From the NCBI GenBank assembly GCA_964397995.1, contig CAYNLG010000017.1, forward strand, positions 1-57,379: a DNA stretch of 57,379 nt. Reading direction: 5' to 3'. Below are positions 42,942 to 51,840 of this stretch, one piece after another. The position numbers and the translations under genes were made by a program. The stretch is from CAYNLG01 sp964397995. Its GTDB lineage: Bacteria; Planctomycetota; Phycisphaerae; FEN-1346. How positions within the stretch are numbered: the first letter of the stretch is position 1; the number at the start of each line of letters is the position of its first letter. The notes below the pieces were generated by a model, which was not told the origin of the DNA, made no database searches, and saw nothing but the letters and a program-made list of their open reading frames with translations.

Positions 42942-45430
42942 GCGGGGCTTTCCGTGTCGTCGGGGTTGCCGATGAGGTCCACGTTACGGCTCTTCAGTTT
43001 ACGGACCATCTGGCCGAGGTCCACGAAGAACGGTTTCGGGTCGCGCCACCAGAAGACGTCGTCCCGGGTCCACGGGCCACAGTTCCACAGGAACCGCGCG
43101 GCAGCGCCGAGTCTGCTCAACCGTCTCTGCCCCGGTGGCAGGGGGTCGCCGCGCCTCATTCCGAGCATCCAGTTCGCGTCGCCGCCCATGATCCGCGTCC
43201 GCATGCCGAGCCGGTATGGCCCGGGCCGCATCTTCTCCGGCTCGAAATGGCTCTGCCAGAGCAGGTGCGGCACATCGAACCCCGCCATGATGACCGTCGG
43301 CAGACCGCCGATGAACCGCGGGTTGATCTCCAGGAAGATATACTTGTCCGTGGCGGAATCGTAGTGGAACTGGACGCCGGCCACCCCCTCCCAGCCGATC
43401 GCCTTCAGCAGCCGGACCGCATCGCAGATCACCGGCTCGTGCCGGCAGGTCACCCGCTGGACCGTCACACCGCCGGCCAGCGGGAAATGGTGCTCACCGA
43501 TGTACTCGCCGACCATCACCGCCTCGCCCTCGTGCATCAGGACCTGGACGTGGTCCTCGACGCCGGGATGGTATTGCTGGACGATGACATTCGATGTGAT
43601 CGCACTGACTTCTTCGGTCAGCCGCTTGAGTTCTTCGCGGTCCGTGGCATAGGCGCACTTCCACGCCGTCCGCCCTTCTTCGGTGTTCTGGTTGCGGGTC
43701 CGAAGGACGAGCGGGTAGTGGAGCGGGTCGTCGGCCAAGCACGCCAGGAGGGCATCAAGAGTCATCCCCTTCGCCACCGGCACGCCGAGCTCGTCGCAGA
43801 GCCGGTGCATGAAGTCCTTGTCCGTGGCCTTGCGGAAGCACTCGGCGGGCGGGCTGAAGACGTGGATGTCGGGCTCGAACCGGTCCCGCTCGCGAATCAG
43901 GGCGGCGTGATACCCCTCGGCGATGGTCAGGATGCTGCCGACGCCCAACCGCCGCGCCAGCGCCTCGACCCGGTCGACCCAAGCGGGGCCGCCGGGCGGC
44001 ACGTCAATGAGGTGGGCTCCGGCGACGTACCGGCTGTGGGCCGGCAGACCGCGGGCGCTCGTGCAGACGGCATAGACGGTGAGCCCCGCCCGTCCGAGGC
44101 TCCGCGTCACCCACAGGCCGACCTGGGTGTTGCCGACGAGGGCAAGGACGCGACGACGTCCACTCTCCGCGGAGCAACGCACAGACGTTGGTTGGTCGGA
44201 AATGGATCCAGCCAATGCGTCTCGGCAACTCAAAACCTCAGGTTGCTCAGCCACGGGCCTAGAGTGCGTATTCACGTCCATACCCTCAAACACGGCCAGA
44301 ACCTGTTCAGCTACCCCTGCCCAGGACTTCCCATGGACCGAAGCGCGAATGCGCTCGCGCGACCATGTCCGCTCAACGGCCTCACGCAGCGACGTCCTCA
44401 ACGCCCCCGCGTCGCGCGGCGGCACGGTCAGGCCCGTGTCACCCGCCGCGACCAGGTCAGGTACCGCCCCGACGCGTGTCGCGACCACCGGCGTCCCGCA
44501 CGCGAGGCTCTCGAGTACGACGTTCGGGCACCCCTCGCGGTAGGACGCCAGGACGCTTACGTCGGCGGCGTTCAGGTACAGGGGGATGCGGTCGTGCGGC
44601 TGCCGCCCGGCGAGCGTGACGCGGTCCGCGAGGCCGAGCCGCGCGATGAGGCCCTCCAGGTGACGCCGGTACGCCCCCCGGCCGGGGTCTTTGCCCACGA
44701 GGACGAGGCGCACGTCGCCGGGCAATGACGCGGCGGCTTCCACCAGCTCGTCCTGCCCCTTGGTCCGCTTCAGGTGCGCGACGGCCACGACCAGGCGGCC
44801 TTCCGGGTCGAGCCCGAGGGCCCGGCGGGCCTCGGCCCGGTCCATCGGGCGGAACCGGTCCGTGTTCACGCCGTTCGGGATCACGTGCAGCCGCTCGCGC
44901 GGGACGCCCAGGTCGGCGGCCATCTCCGCGAGCTGACCGCTGACGCTGATGACCGCGGCCGCCCCCTGCATGGCGGTGACACATTGGGCCCGCTGGGCGG
45001 GCGACTGCACGTGTTCAGGTAGCTTGCCCCGCAGCGTGATGGCGTAGGGCAGCCCGGCCTCTCGGGCCAGGCGGGATACGCCGACACCGTCCGGCCACAC
45101 GAAGTGCACATCCAGCAGGTCGGGCCGACGGTTGCGGCAGGTCCGGCGGAACCAGCGGCGGATGCCGCTCGCATAGAACCGCCCGTCGCAATCTTTGAGT
45201 ATCCCGGGCAGGTAGAGCCAGCGCGGGTAGTGGACTGTCAGCCCTCCGTGACGCTCGATGGGGGCGGGCAGGCCGTGGCGGAGCCGTGTGAGGAGGGGGA
45301 AGAACGGCACGGGGCTCGCGACCTCAAGGTCCACGTGCCGCGCGAGCGCCGCCAGCCGCTGCAGGACGAAGATACCCCACGTCGGCCGGAGGTTGCTGGG
45401 GAAGCAGTAGGAGAAGGAGAGGACGTTCAT
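42938..45430 (-). CDS. Glycosyltransferase GT4 fused to an ATP-grasp ligase
   Basis: An 830-residue two-domain protein. Residues 1 to about 390 are a GT4 glycosyltransferase: an opening NVLSFSYCFPS strand, VIPNGVNTDRF and the EGCPNVVLE motif of the retaining GT-B fold. After a linker of about 40 polar residues, residues about 425-830 form an ATP-grasp domain with PLVLRTRNQN, a GVEDHVQV strand and the metal-binding FLEINPRF motif. ATP-grasp enzymes join a carboxylate to an amine or thiol, so the fusion may add a sugar and then an amino-acid-like group. Both halves are in one frame with no sign of a sequencing frameshift. It is downstream of another GT4 gene after a 55-bp gap with a hairpin. 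Confidence 0.87.
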   Translation of the reverse strand: MNVLSFSYCFPSNLRPTWGIFVLQRLAALARHVDLEVASPVPFFPLLTRLRHGLPAPIERHGGLTVHYPRWLYLPGILKDCDGRFYASGIRRWFRRTCRNRRPDLLDVHFVWPDGVGVSRLAREAGLPYAITLRGKLPEHVQSPAQRAQCVTAMQGAAAVISVSGQLAEMAADLGVPRERLHVIPNGVNTDRFRPMDRAEARRALGLDPEGRLVVAVAHLKRTKGQDELVEAAASLPGDVRLVLVGKDPGRGAYRRHLEGLIARLGLADRVTLAGRQPHDRIPLYLNAADVSVLASYREGCPNVVLESLACGTPVVATRVGAVPDLVAAGDTGLTVPPRDAGALRTSLREAVERTWSRERIRASVHGKSWAGVAEQVLAVFEGMDVNTHSRPVAEQPEVLSCRDALAGSISDQPTSVRCSAESGRRRVLALVGNTQVGLWVTRSLGRAGLTVYAVCTSARGLPAHSRYVAGAHLIDVPPGGPAWVDRVEALARRLGVGSILTIAEGYHAALIRERDRFEPDIHVFSPPAECFRKATDKDFMHRLCDELGVPVAKGMTLDALLACLADDPLHYPLVLRTRNQNTEEGRTAWKCAYATDREELKRLTEEVSAITSNVIVQQYHPGVEDHVQVLMHEGEAVMVGEYIGEHHFPLAGGVTVQRVTCRHEPVICDAVRLLKAIGWEGVAGVQFHYDSATDKYIFLEINPRFIGGLPTVIMAGFDVPHLLWQSHFEPEKMRPGPYRLGMRTRIMGGDANWMLGMRRGDPLPPGQRRLSRLGAAARFLWNCGPWTRDDVFWWRDPKPFFVDLGQMVRKLKSRNVDLIGNPDDTESPA

Positions 45431-45457
45431 CGGTCACGCTCGCCCTATTGGTTACCC

Positions 45458-45480
45458 AGGTAGCGCGTCCGACGCTACCT
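45458..45480. terminator. Perfect inverted repeat between glycosyltransferase genes
   Basis: AGGTAGCG and CGCTACCT form an eight-pair stem with a seven-base loop, six bases beyond the stop of the upstream GT4 gene in the leftward direction. No T run follows, so it may be a partial terminator, RNA-stabilising hairpin or a protein-binding site. Confidence 0.45.
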
Positions 45481-45485
45481 TCGAA

Positions 45486-46583
45486 TCACGTTCTCGAGGT
45501 TTCCCGGTACAGCCTTTCGTACGCGGCAAGCATACGCTGAAGGCTGTAAACCTCACAGACCCGGTGCCGGGCCTTTTCGCCTAGGTCATCTCGGGCGCCA
45601 TGGTCTTCCGCCAATTCGGCAATGGCCTGAGCCATAGCCGCCTCATCCCCCGGCGGGACGATGCGGCCGCAACGGCCGTCATCCAGCAGTTCCTGCACGC
45701 ATCCCACGCGTGTGGCCACGGAGGCGAGGCCACAGGCCATGGCTTCGTTCAAGGCGTTGGGGTGCTGCTCGCTGTCGCTGGACAACACAAAGAGGTCCAG
45801 ATGAGCAAGAAAGTCCGGGATGTCTTCGATGCGTCCAGCGAGCGAAAGTCGATTGCCGAACCCCAGGGATTTGGCAAGTTCAAGAAGGGTGTTTCGTTCG
45901 CCTCCCTCGCCGGCGATACGCAACTCCAGGTCAATGCCCCGCCGGAGCGCATCATCACACGCCCGCACCAGCAGCGCGTGGTTCTTCACCGGCCTCAAAT
46001 TTCCCACCGAGCCGACCACGAAGCGCTCAGTTCGCTTCGATGTTGGGAAGGGGCGGAAGCGCTCGGTGTCCACCCCGTTCGGGATGACCGCCGTACGGTG
46101 TTCCGGCCAACCCCACCGGGTCACAAGCATCCGCTTGGACCGCTCGCTCAAAGTGAAGAGGCGGGTAGCGATTCGTGCCAGCAGCCAGGAGGCCAAACAC
46201 CGGCGTAGCGGCATGTAACCGGCCTGACCCAGCCCGTGGAAACTACAGATCAGGGGGACGATGGGAGGGGCAAGAAGCCGTCCGACGGCCACGTCGGGCC
46301 ACGCGCCCCAGTTTCGGGCGTGGATTACCGTCGGGCGGATGCGGCGAATCAGCCCGGCAAGGCGGGCGGGCAGTTGGGGCTCATTCGGTCGAGATCGCAG
46401 GCAATGAATCCTGGTTTTTTCCGGCAAATGGGCCGAGATTTCGGGTTCCCCCTTGAGGCAAGCGACCGAGTGCTCCATCCCCATGTCACTCAACCCGCGA
46501 ATGACACGAGCCATACCCAGTTCCATACCTCCGGGGATGAGACCGGGTACCACGTGCAGGACATGAATCGGAGTTGCGCTCAT
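45486..46583 (-). CDS. Glycosyltransferase GT4, exosortase-locus type
   Basis: A 365-residue retaining glycosyltransferase. The ATG at 46583 is used because the family N-terminus (IHVLHVVPGLIPGGMELG) starts there with GAGGAA upstream. Other landmarks are VIHARNWGAWPD, VIPNGVDTERF, the GSVGNLRPVKNH donor-domain start and the SSDSEQHPNALNEAMACG motif with its E-x7-E-like pair. It resembles the sugar transferases of PEP-CTERM/EpsH1 loci. It is probably cytoplasmic, adding a sugar to the lipid-linked repeat unit. The 175-bp gap upstream is the largest in this part of the operon and contains no recognisable gene. Confidence 0.88.
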   Translation of the reverse strand: MSATPIHVLHVVPGLIPGGMELGMARVIRGLSDMGMEHSVACLKGEPEISAHLPEKTRIHCLRSRPNEPQLPARLAGLIRRIRPTVIHARNWGAWPDVAVGRLLAPPIVPLICSFHGLGQAGYMPLRRCLASWLLARIATRLFTLSERSKRMLVTRWGWPEHRTAVIPNGVDTERFRPFPTSKRTERFVVGSVGNLRPVKNHALLVRACDDALRRGIDLELRIAGEGGERNTLLELAKSLGFGNRLSLAGRIEDIPDFLAHLDLFVLSSDSEQHPNALNEAMACGLASVATRVGCVQELLDDGRCGRIVPPGDEAAMAQAIAELAEDHGARDDLGEKARHRVCEVYSLQRMLAAYERLYRETSRT

Positions 46584-46758
46584 TCGAGCGTTCCTCGACA
46601 AGACCTGGGGCCCCCTTGCGGTGTGGCGTGAGGCATGGCTGGTATGGATGCTTTTCCAGTGGTCGTGGGTCGTGCCATCCGCTTGACGGCTCCGTTTGCT
46701 TTGCTGGCAATGGCCGGTGCCTGCGTCGCGAGATGTGGCGGCGAGGCAGGGAAGCATG

Positions 46759-48120
46759 TTATGTGGCGGCAAGGTCCTTTCGCCATTCTTTTGCTTGCCT
46801 GCCGGTTTCCTCGCTGTGGAGTCGTGGCGTCATATTCTGCTCGGCAGCCTCGTTCTCCATGACCCGCGTAAGGCACGCCGGCAGCGCCAACCACCACCAC
46901 AGGGACTCGGCGTAGGTGATGGTGTGCGTCAGCCCGTAGGCAAGGAAGGCCGTTAACGCCGCCATGCCGCCGTATGCCATTAGCGACAGGTTATGGGCAT
47001 CCAGTGTTTCATGCGCCGTTGTTTTTCGCATGACCCGGTAGAACGTGATAAGCGCGCTGGCGATGACGAGGAGAAAGGCCAGCAGACCGGGGAATCCCAA
47101 TTCGCCGGCACATCGCACAAACGTGTTGTGCGCGTCACGGCCGGCGTACTCGGGGGCGTACCGGCCGATGCTCTGATAAAAGTTGCCGGCACCCACGCCG
47201 AGGGGATTATCGAGCATCATCCGGATGCCACCCCTGGCCAAGTCAATCCGGCTGAAGGCTGAAGCATCCATCTGTTCGGCGTCGGTTGTGATTGTACTCG
47301 TGCGCTCAAGGAACTGCGGGTCGGCCAAGTACAGAAACCCGAAACCGGTCAAGACCAACCCGAACATGCTCTTGAGCCGATATCTTTTCGGCGACAGAAT
47401 CACCGCGACGAAGGCTCCTACCGCCACGCCCATGACGGCAGCCCGGCTCCGGGTCAGCACAACGGCATTGGCAATGAATCCTCCCGCGAGGAAACAGAGG
47501 AGACGACCGCGCCATCCGCTTCGAATGAACTGAACGGCCACGATGAAAAGGAGCCCTCCAAGATAGCCGCCCAGCGTATTCGCGTCGCTGAAATCGGGGC
47601 CGCCGACGCTCTCGAGACGCCCGCTCTGGAACGCACTGTACGGCGTCGTGAAGGCCTGTAACCCGAGTACGAGGCCTCCAAGTGTCAGTACCCAAAGTAG
47701 CGCGTCAAGTCTCCGTGCGGTTGTCACCACGTGGCTCATCATCAAAACGAATACGACGACCTTGGTCATCTTGACGGACGGGTGATCCACGAGGGTGTAG
47801 CGGCCGGTCGTCTCTGGGCTTGTAATCGTCGATAGCCACACGATGCCCAAGAAAATCAGAATCAGCCACTCATGGCGCGTGAGGAGGGATTTCCCGAACC
47901 GCAGCGACCGCCAGTGAATGGCCATGCCGATGGCCGTTGCGACCGCCAGCGTGAACGAGTACCGCAGCCCCCAGTGGCCGATGGGCGCCTCCCACCATTG
48001 CCGCTCCGGCCCCAGGCAGTAGTGGCCCACATAGCCCAGGATCCCCAACAGGGGATGCACCAGCGCCCCGGCTGCGCAGAAGGCGAACAGTCCCAGGAAG
48101 AGCCCGGTTCTCAGAGGCAT
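46759..48120 (-). CDS. O-antigen ligase/polymerase-like membrane protein
   Basis: A 453-residue polytopic protein with about 11-12 hydrophobic helices. The large loop in the second half has the Wzy_C-type segment NPLGVGAGNFYQ then DAHNTFVRCAGELGFPG, the hallmark of O-antigen ligases and Wzy-like polymerases. The ATG at 48120 is chosen since upstream frame is antisense noise of the neighbouring glycosyltransferase. It would polymerise repeat units in the periplasm or attach the chain to a carrier. Codon use is more AT-rich than that of genes at either end of the locus, typical of exchangeable polysaccharide genes. It lies 31 bp after the preceding glycosyltransferase. Confidence 0.88.
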   Translation of the reverse strand: MPLRTGLFLGLFAFCAAGALVHPLLGILGYVGHYCLGPERQWWEAPIGHWGLRYSFTLAVATAIGMAIHWRSLRFGKSLLTRHEWLILIFLGIVWLSTITSPETTGRYTLVDHPSVKMTKVVVFVLMMSHVVTTARRLDALLWVLTLGGLVLGLQAFTTPYSAFQSGRLESVGGPDFSDANTLGGYLGGLLFIVAVQFIRSGWRGRLLCFLAGGFIANAVVLTRSRAAVMGVAVGAFVAVILSPKRYRLKSMFGLVLTGFGFLYLADPQFLERTSTITTDAEQMDASAFSRIDLARGGIRMMLDNPLGVGAGNFYQSIGRYAPEYAGRDAHNTFVRCAGELGFPGLLAFLLVIASALITFYRVMRKTTAHETLDAHNLSLMAYGGMAALTAFLAYGLTHTITYAESLWWWLALPACLTRVMENEAAEQNMTPRLHSEETGRQAKEWRKDLAAT

Positions 48121-48151
48121 GCCGTGTTCCGCCTCGGTCGTTCGAGTCTTC

Positions 48152-49630
48152 TCATTCAGACACAGCTGCCGCGTTCGCACGGCCGCCATGCACGATCCGT
48201 TCCAGCTCCCGTACCTCTTCCGCCATCCGCTCCTGCCACGTCCACAGGTCGGCGGACCGCTCCGCCTGCGCCGCGTGAAGCCGCGCCGCCAGTTCGGGGT
48301 CGCCGCACACGCGGGCCAGGCACTGTCCGAGAGCCGCGTCGTCGTCACGCTCCACCAAGAGCGCGTTGACGCCATCGGCTAACAAGTCCTCCGTTGACCG
48401 GTCGTGTATCGAGACGACTGGGACCTCGGCCCGGATCGCCTCGTACAGCGGATTGCACCGGTTGGTCAGGTCGTTAGTGATGACGAAGGCATCCGCCACC
48501 CGCATGAACCGCCAGACGTCGTCATGGGCCACGGAGCCGAGCCAGACCACGTCGGATTCTAAACCCAGGTCACGCGCCAACTCGACAAGCCTGTCTCGTT
48601 CGTCTCCCTCGCCGGCTACGAGGAGTTGCGCGTCGCACCCCGTGTCGCGGCATTGCCGGAGGCCCCGGAGGATCCGGTCGATCCTCTTCCAGTAACTCAG
48701 CCGCGAGGCCGTGAAAACCCACTTGCTCTCCGCCCGCAGGTGGCTCGGCGCCTGGGACAGAGCCCATTCGCGAGTAACGTCCTCGGGCCAATCGGGCCGG
48801 TCCACCCCGTTCTGCCAGAACCGGAACCGTTCCAGGTCGATGCCGAGCCGCCGGGCCACCTCGTCACCTCGCGTCCCGTCGTTGGCGCAGATGAGGAGGC
48901 CATGCGACACTTTGTATCCGAGCCACAGAGCCGTATAGCGCAGGGCGACCAGCGGCCGGTCCATGAGATCCGCGAGGAACGTTCCGTACAGCCGCGTCAC
49001 GTTCGGCACCCCGTAGGCGAGCCGCACCAGATACCCGGCCACGGCCGCGTACTGGTTATGGGCGTACACGAGGTCGAAGCAACGTCGATGGCGCCAACGG
49101 ACCCGCACGGCGACGGCAAAGAGGCCCACCGTCATGAGCACCAGGTGGACCTTGCTCAGCAGCCAGTTCACGAGCCACAGGGCGTTGCCGCCCCCCAGAT
49201 GGCGCCTCGCCAGGACGCGGACGGCCTTCAGGGCCGGCAGCCAGGGGCACGGGGCGATGAACGTGTCGTACGGGGCGTCGGCGGGCGGCCTGACTCGGGC
49301 ATTCCCCTCGGCTGTGGGATGGTACTCCGGGAGCACGAGGATCACCTCGTGGCCAGCCGCCGCATGGCCTTTCAGCGTCTCCGCCATGGAGGGCATGCCG
49401 CCTTTTCCGTCCATGGACCACATCGGCAGTGCCGACAGATGCAGTGTCCTGGGTGCCCGATCCGCCCCCGACGGTGCATGGCCCGTGCCCTGTACGCGGC
49501 CTTCCGCCTGACCTTGATGTGCATCCGGGCCACAAACCGGGCTGCAGGGCCCAAGTCCGGTCGCCCGCCGATGGAGGAGAGCGCGGCGAGCCCTGCGAGA
49601 AGGTGCCTGTGGGGTGGATTTGCTGGACAC
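48152..49630 (-). CDS. Glycosyltransferase GT4 with atypical N-terminus
   Basis: A 492-residue retaining glycosyltransferase. The GTG at 49630 is preferred: it directly follows the acyltransferase stop and has AGGAG nine bases upstream. Recognisable family sequence starts only about residue 62 (RTLHLSALPMWSM), with AHNQYAAVAGY, FWQNGVDRPDW, TASRLSYWKRID and a CNPLYEAIRAEVP motif holding the donor-binding glutamate. The first 60 residues are basic, Pro/Ala-rich and unlike protein, so either the true start is a rare codon nearer residue 60 or an upstream frameshift exists. Function: sugar transfer to the lipid-linked repeat unit. Confidence 0.8.
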   Translation of the reverse strand: MSSKSTPQAPSRRARRALLHRRATGLGPCSPVCGPDAHQGQAEGRVQGTGHAPSGADRAPRTLHLSALPMWSMDGKGGMPSMAETLKGHAAAGHEVILVLPEYHPTAEGNARVRPPADAPYDTFIAPCPWLPALKAVRVLARRHLGGGNALWLVNWLLSKVHLVLMTVGLFAVAVRVRWRHRRCFDLVYAHNQYAAVAGYLVRLAYGVPNVTRLYGTFLADLMDRPLVALRYTALWLGYKVSHGLLICANDGTRGDEVARRLGIDLERFRFWQNGVDRPDWPEDVTREWALSQAPSHLRAESKWVFTASRLSYWKRIDRILRGLRQCRDTGCDAQLLVAGEGDERDRLVELARDLGLESDVVWLGSVAHDDVWRFMRVADAFVITNDLTNRCNPLYEAIRAEVPVVSIHDRSTEDLLADGVNALLVERDDDAALGQCLARVCGDPELAARLHAAQAERSADLWTWQERMAEEVRELERIVHGGRANAAAVSE

Positions 49631-49632
49631 GG

Positions 49633-50136
49633 TCAGACACTCCTTGCCCAATAGAGCACCTCGAAGTCCTGTCCGATTCGCACTCCATCCCGCAACTGCT
49701 GAGACAGCCTCTGCCTTTCCTCATCGCTCAAGGGCCGGATGACTCTCGCCGGGTTGCCGGCGGCAACCGACCCCGCGGGAACATCTTTCGTGACAACAGA
49801 ACCTGCTCCGATAACGCTCTGCCGTCCCACCCTCACCCCCGGCAACACGATTGCGCCAAAGCCGATCCAGACCTCGCCCTCGATTATGACAGGCCGGCCG
49901 CCCTTCACGGCACAGTGTGTAAGCAAGACGGACCGCTGTCCGATAACGCAGTTGTCACCGACAGTGACGAGGTGCGGGTTCAGACCGTCAAGGCGGCCGA
50001 TCAGTTTAACGTTGTCGCCGATCTGGGCCCCCTTGGCTCTCCAAGCCTCGATGCACTCCTTCATCTCTTCGTCGGCCGTCAACGGGCGACCAAGAACGAT
50101 GCGCTTCAGCAGCCGTCGTATTGAGTCGCGTGCCAC
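49633..50136 (-). CDS. Left-handed beta-helix O-acetyltransferase
   Basis: A 167-residue hexapeptide-repeat acyltransferase. Repeats of the form (I/V)GxxxxI run through residues about 38-130, for example IGDNVKLIG, VTVGDNCVIG and VWIGFGAIVLPGVRVG, with the C-terminal GAGSVVTKDVPAGSVAAGNPARVI that closes the acetyl-CoA site in the CysE/WcaF group. It would acetylate a sugar hydroxyl or an amino sugar of the repeat unit. It lies 69 bp after the flippase and directly before the GT4 gene, whose start codon is three bases beyond its stop. Colour of codon use is AT-richer than the flanking core genes. Confidence 0.9.
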   Translation of the reverse strand: MARDSIRRLLKRIVLGRPLTADEEMKECIEAWRAKGAQIGDNVKLIGRLDGLNPHLVTVGDNCVIGQRSVLLTHCAVKGGRPVIIEGEVWIGFGAIVLPGVRVGRQSVIGAGSVVTKDVPAGSVAAGNPARVIRPLSDEERQRLSQQLRDGVRIGQDFEVLYWARSV

Positions 50137-50205
50137 AGGCTTTCAGTCCTTAACGCGTACCGGAACGGTCGTATCCCCTGGGTTCCATCGATCGCTGTGC
50201 ACGCG

Positions 50206-51753
50206 TCAGTTCTCAGCAAGCCGCACCAGACGCAGGGCCTGCAGGAAGCGCCGCCGGTCCTGACTCTGGACAAGCAGAGAAAATGCCACGGGCACGTAGC
50301 CGGCAAGTGCCAGGGCGACACTTAACCAGAACAGGCCCCAGGATTCTGCCCCCAGCCAGTGCCTGATCACCAAACACCATGCCGCGAACCCGGCGCCTGT
50401 CAGGACGGCTGGTCCGCCCACGTGCAGCAGAAGCTTGGCGAACGAACGGCGGATCTTGCGGCACGCGTACCATGGGCTGAGACCGGCTCGGACGAGCACG
50501 CAGGCTACCAGTGTCCCGGCCGCGATCCCAGGGAGGCCCGCGCGGAACCCCAGGACGAAGACCACCGACAAGCCCAGGTTTGCCAGGGCCTCCGCTGCGG
50601 CTAGGATGGCAGTGGCCCTGACATGCCCCATGGCGGCCAAGACCTCGCTTGAGCCTACCGATAGGAGGTAGGCGAGTTTCGACGCCGAGAGAACGGCCAT
50701 CACGAGGGCGGCCACACGGACCGACGGCTCGGGGAACTCAGGTCCCTTCATCCAGAGCCGGATAAACGCCTCGCCGAACGTGATGAAGCCCACGAACATG
50801 GGGATGCCGACGATCATGGCGAGGCGTACCTGGCGGTGGTACAGCCAACTCGCGTCGCCCATTTCGCCCTTGGCCACAGCCTTCTGGACGGGCGGGAAGA
50901 ACACCCCGGTGATCTGCCTGATGAACGTCCCGGCGTAGAACACAAGCATCGCTCCCACGGAGTATGTCGTGACCTCGGCCACGTCGATCGCGGCCCCGAC
51001 AACAATCAGGTCGGTCTGGCCGATGATACGCATGGCGATTGCCGAGACAAACGCCGCCACACCATAGCCTACGAGTTCGCGCAGGCGGGCTTTGTCGAGC
51101 AGGAGCGGCCAGAGGCGGAGACCCTCGTGGGTCCGTCGCGCCAGGCCCCAGGTTCCCGCCAGGCCGACCAGGTTTGCCCCCAGAACGACGACCACCAGCC
51201 CCTCGATGCCGTATCCCATCGTCAGGGCGACCACCGTGCCGGCCGTCCGCACGGCTAGCACGCCCAGGTCCATGCCGCGCGACAGGTCAAACCGCTCGTG
51301 CGCGTGCAGGACACTAGCGAGGATGACCCGAACGGCTGAGATCCACACGTTGACCGCCATAAGCGGCAGCAGCACCCGGACCCAGACGTGGTACGCCTCG
51401 GGAACCGACGCGAAGGCCGCCGGGAAGACCCAGCCGAGAAGGAGGCTGACGGCCAGGATCAGGCCGGCCGCCGCCGTATAAAAGCCCAAGCCCGTGCGGA
51501 TGGTCTCGTCGACGGCGTCCCGGTCGCCTTTGCCCAAGTAGAGGGTGATGTGCCGTCCCGTACTGGCTCGGATGCCGAGGTCGAACAGGCCCAGGTAGCC
51601 CGTGATGACGGTCAGCAGGCTCCAGATGCCATACTGGGTCTTGCCCAGGGTGTGGACGACGAACGGCGACATGAAGAACATGACCGCCAGGTTGGCGCCA
51701 TGGCCAATCCAGTTGGCGGCGAGGTTGCGGGCGTAGATGCGGGCGCGGCTCAT
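50206..51753 (-). CDS. Polysaccharide flippase (Wzx/MATE-like)
   Basis: A 515-residue polytopic protein with about 13-14 hydrophobic segments, starting at the ATG at 51753. The N-terminus shows the flippase pattern, RNLAANWIGHGANLAVMFFMSPF then LGKTQYGIWSLL, and repeats of similar helix pairs continue. It would move lipid-linked repeat units across the cytoplasmic membrane before polymerisation. The 87-bp gap from the upstream phosphodiesterase gene and 69 bp to the next gene show no strong promoter. No catalytic residues apply. Confidence 0.92.
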   Translation of the reverse strand: MSRARIYARNLAANWIGHGANLAVMFFMSPFVVHTLGKTQYGIWSLLTVITGYLGLFDLGIRASTGRHITLYLGKGDRDAVDETIRTGLGFYTAAAGLILAVSLLLGWVFPAAFASVPEAYHVWVRVLLPLMAVNVWISAVRVILASVLHAHERFDLSRGMDLGVLAVRTAGTVVALTMGYGIEGLVVVVLGANLVGLAGTWGLARRTHEGLRLWPLLLDKARLRELVGYGVAAFVSAIAMRIIGQTDLIVVGAAIDVAEVTTYSVGAMLVFYAGTFIRQITGVFFPPVQKAVAKGEMGDASWLYHRQVRLAMIVGIPMFVGFITFGEAFIRLWMKGPEFPEPSVRVAALVMAVLSASKLAYLLSVGSSEVLAAMGHVRATAILAAAEALANLGLSVVFVLGFRAGLPGIAAGTLVACVLVRAGLSPWYACRKIRRSFAKLLLHVGGPAVLTGAGFAAWCLVIRHWLGAESWGLFWLSVALALAGYVPVAFSLLVQSQDRRRFLQALRLVRLAEN

Positions 51754-51840
51754 GTGGACGTGTACTCCGCCTTGCGATCAGCCGGGCCCTTCCAGGCGAC
51801 ACGGCCCACGGCACCGTGCGCTTGGGCCGAAAAATCCGGC

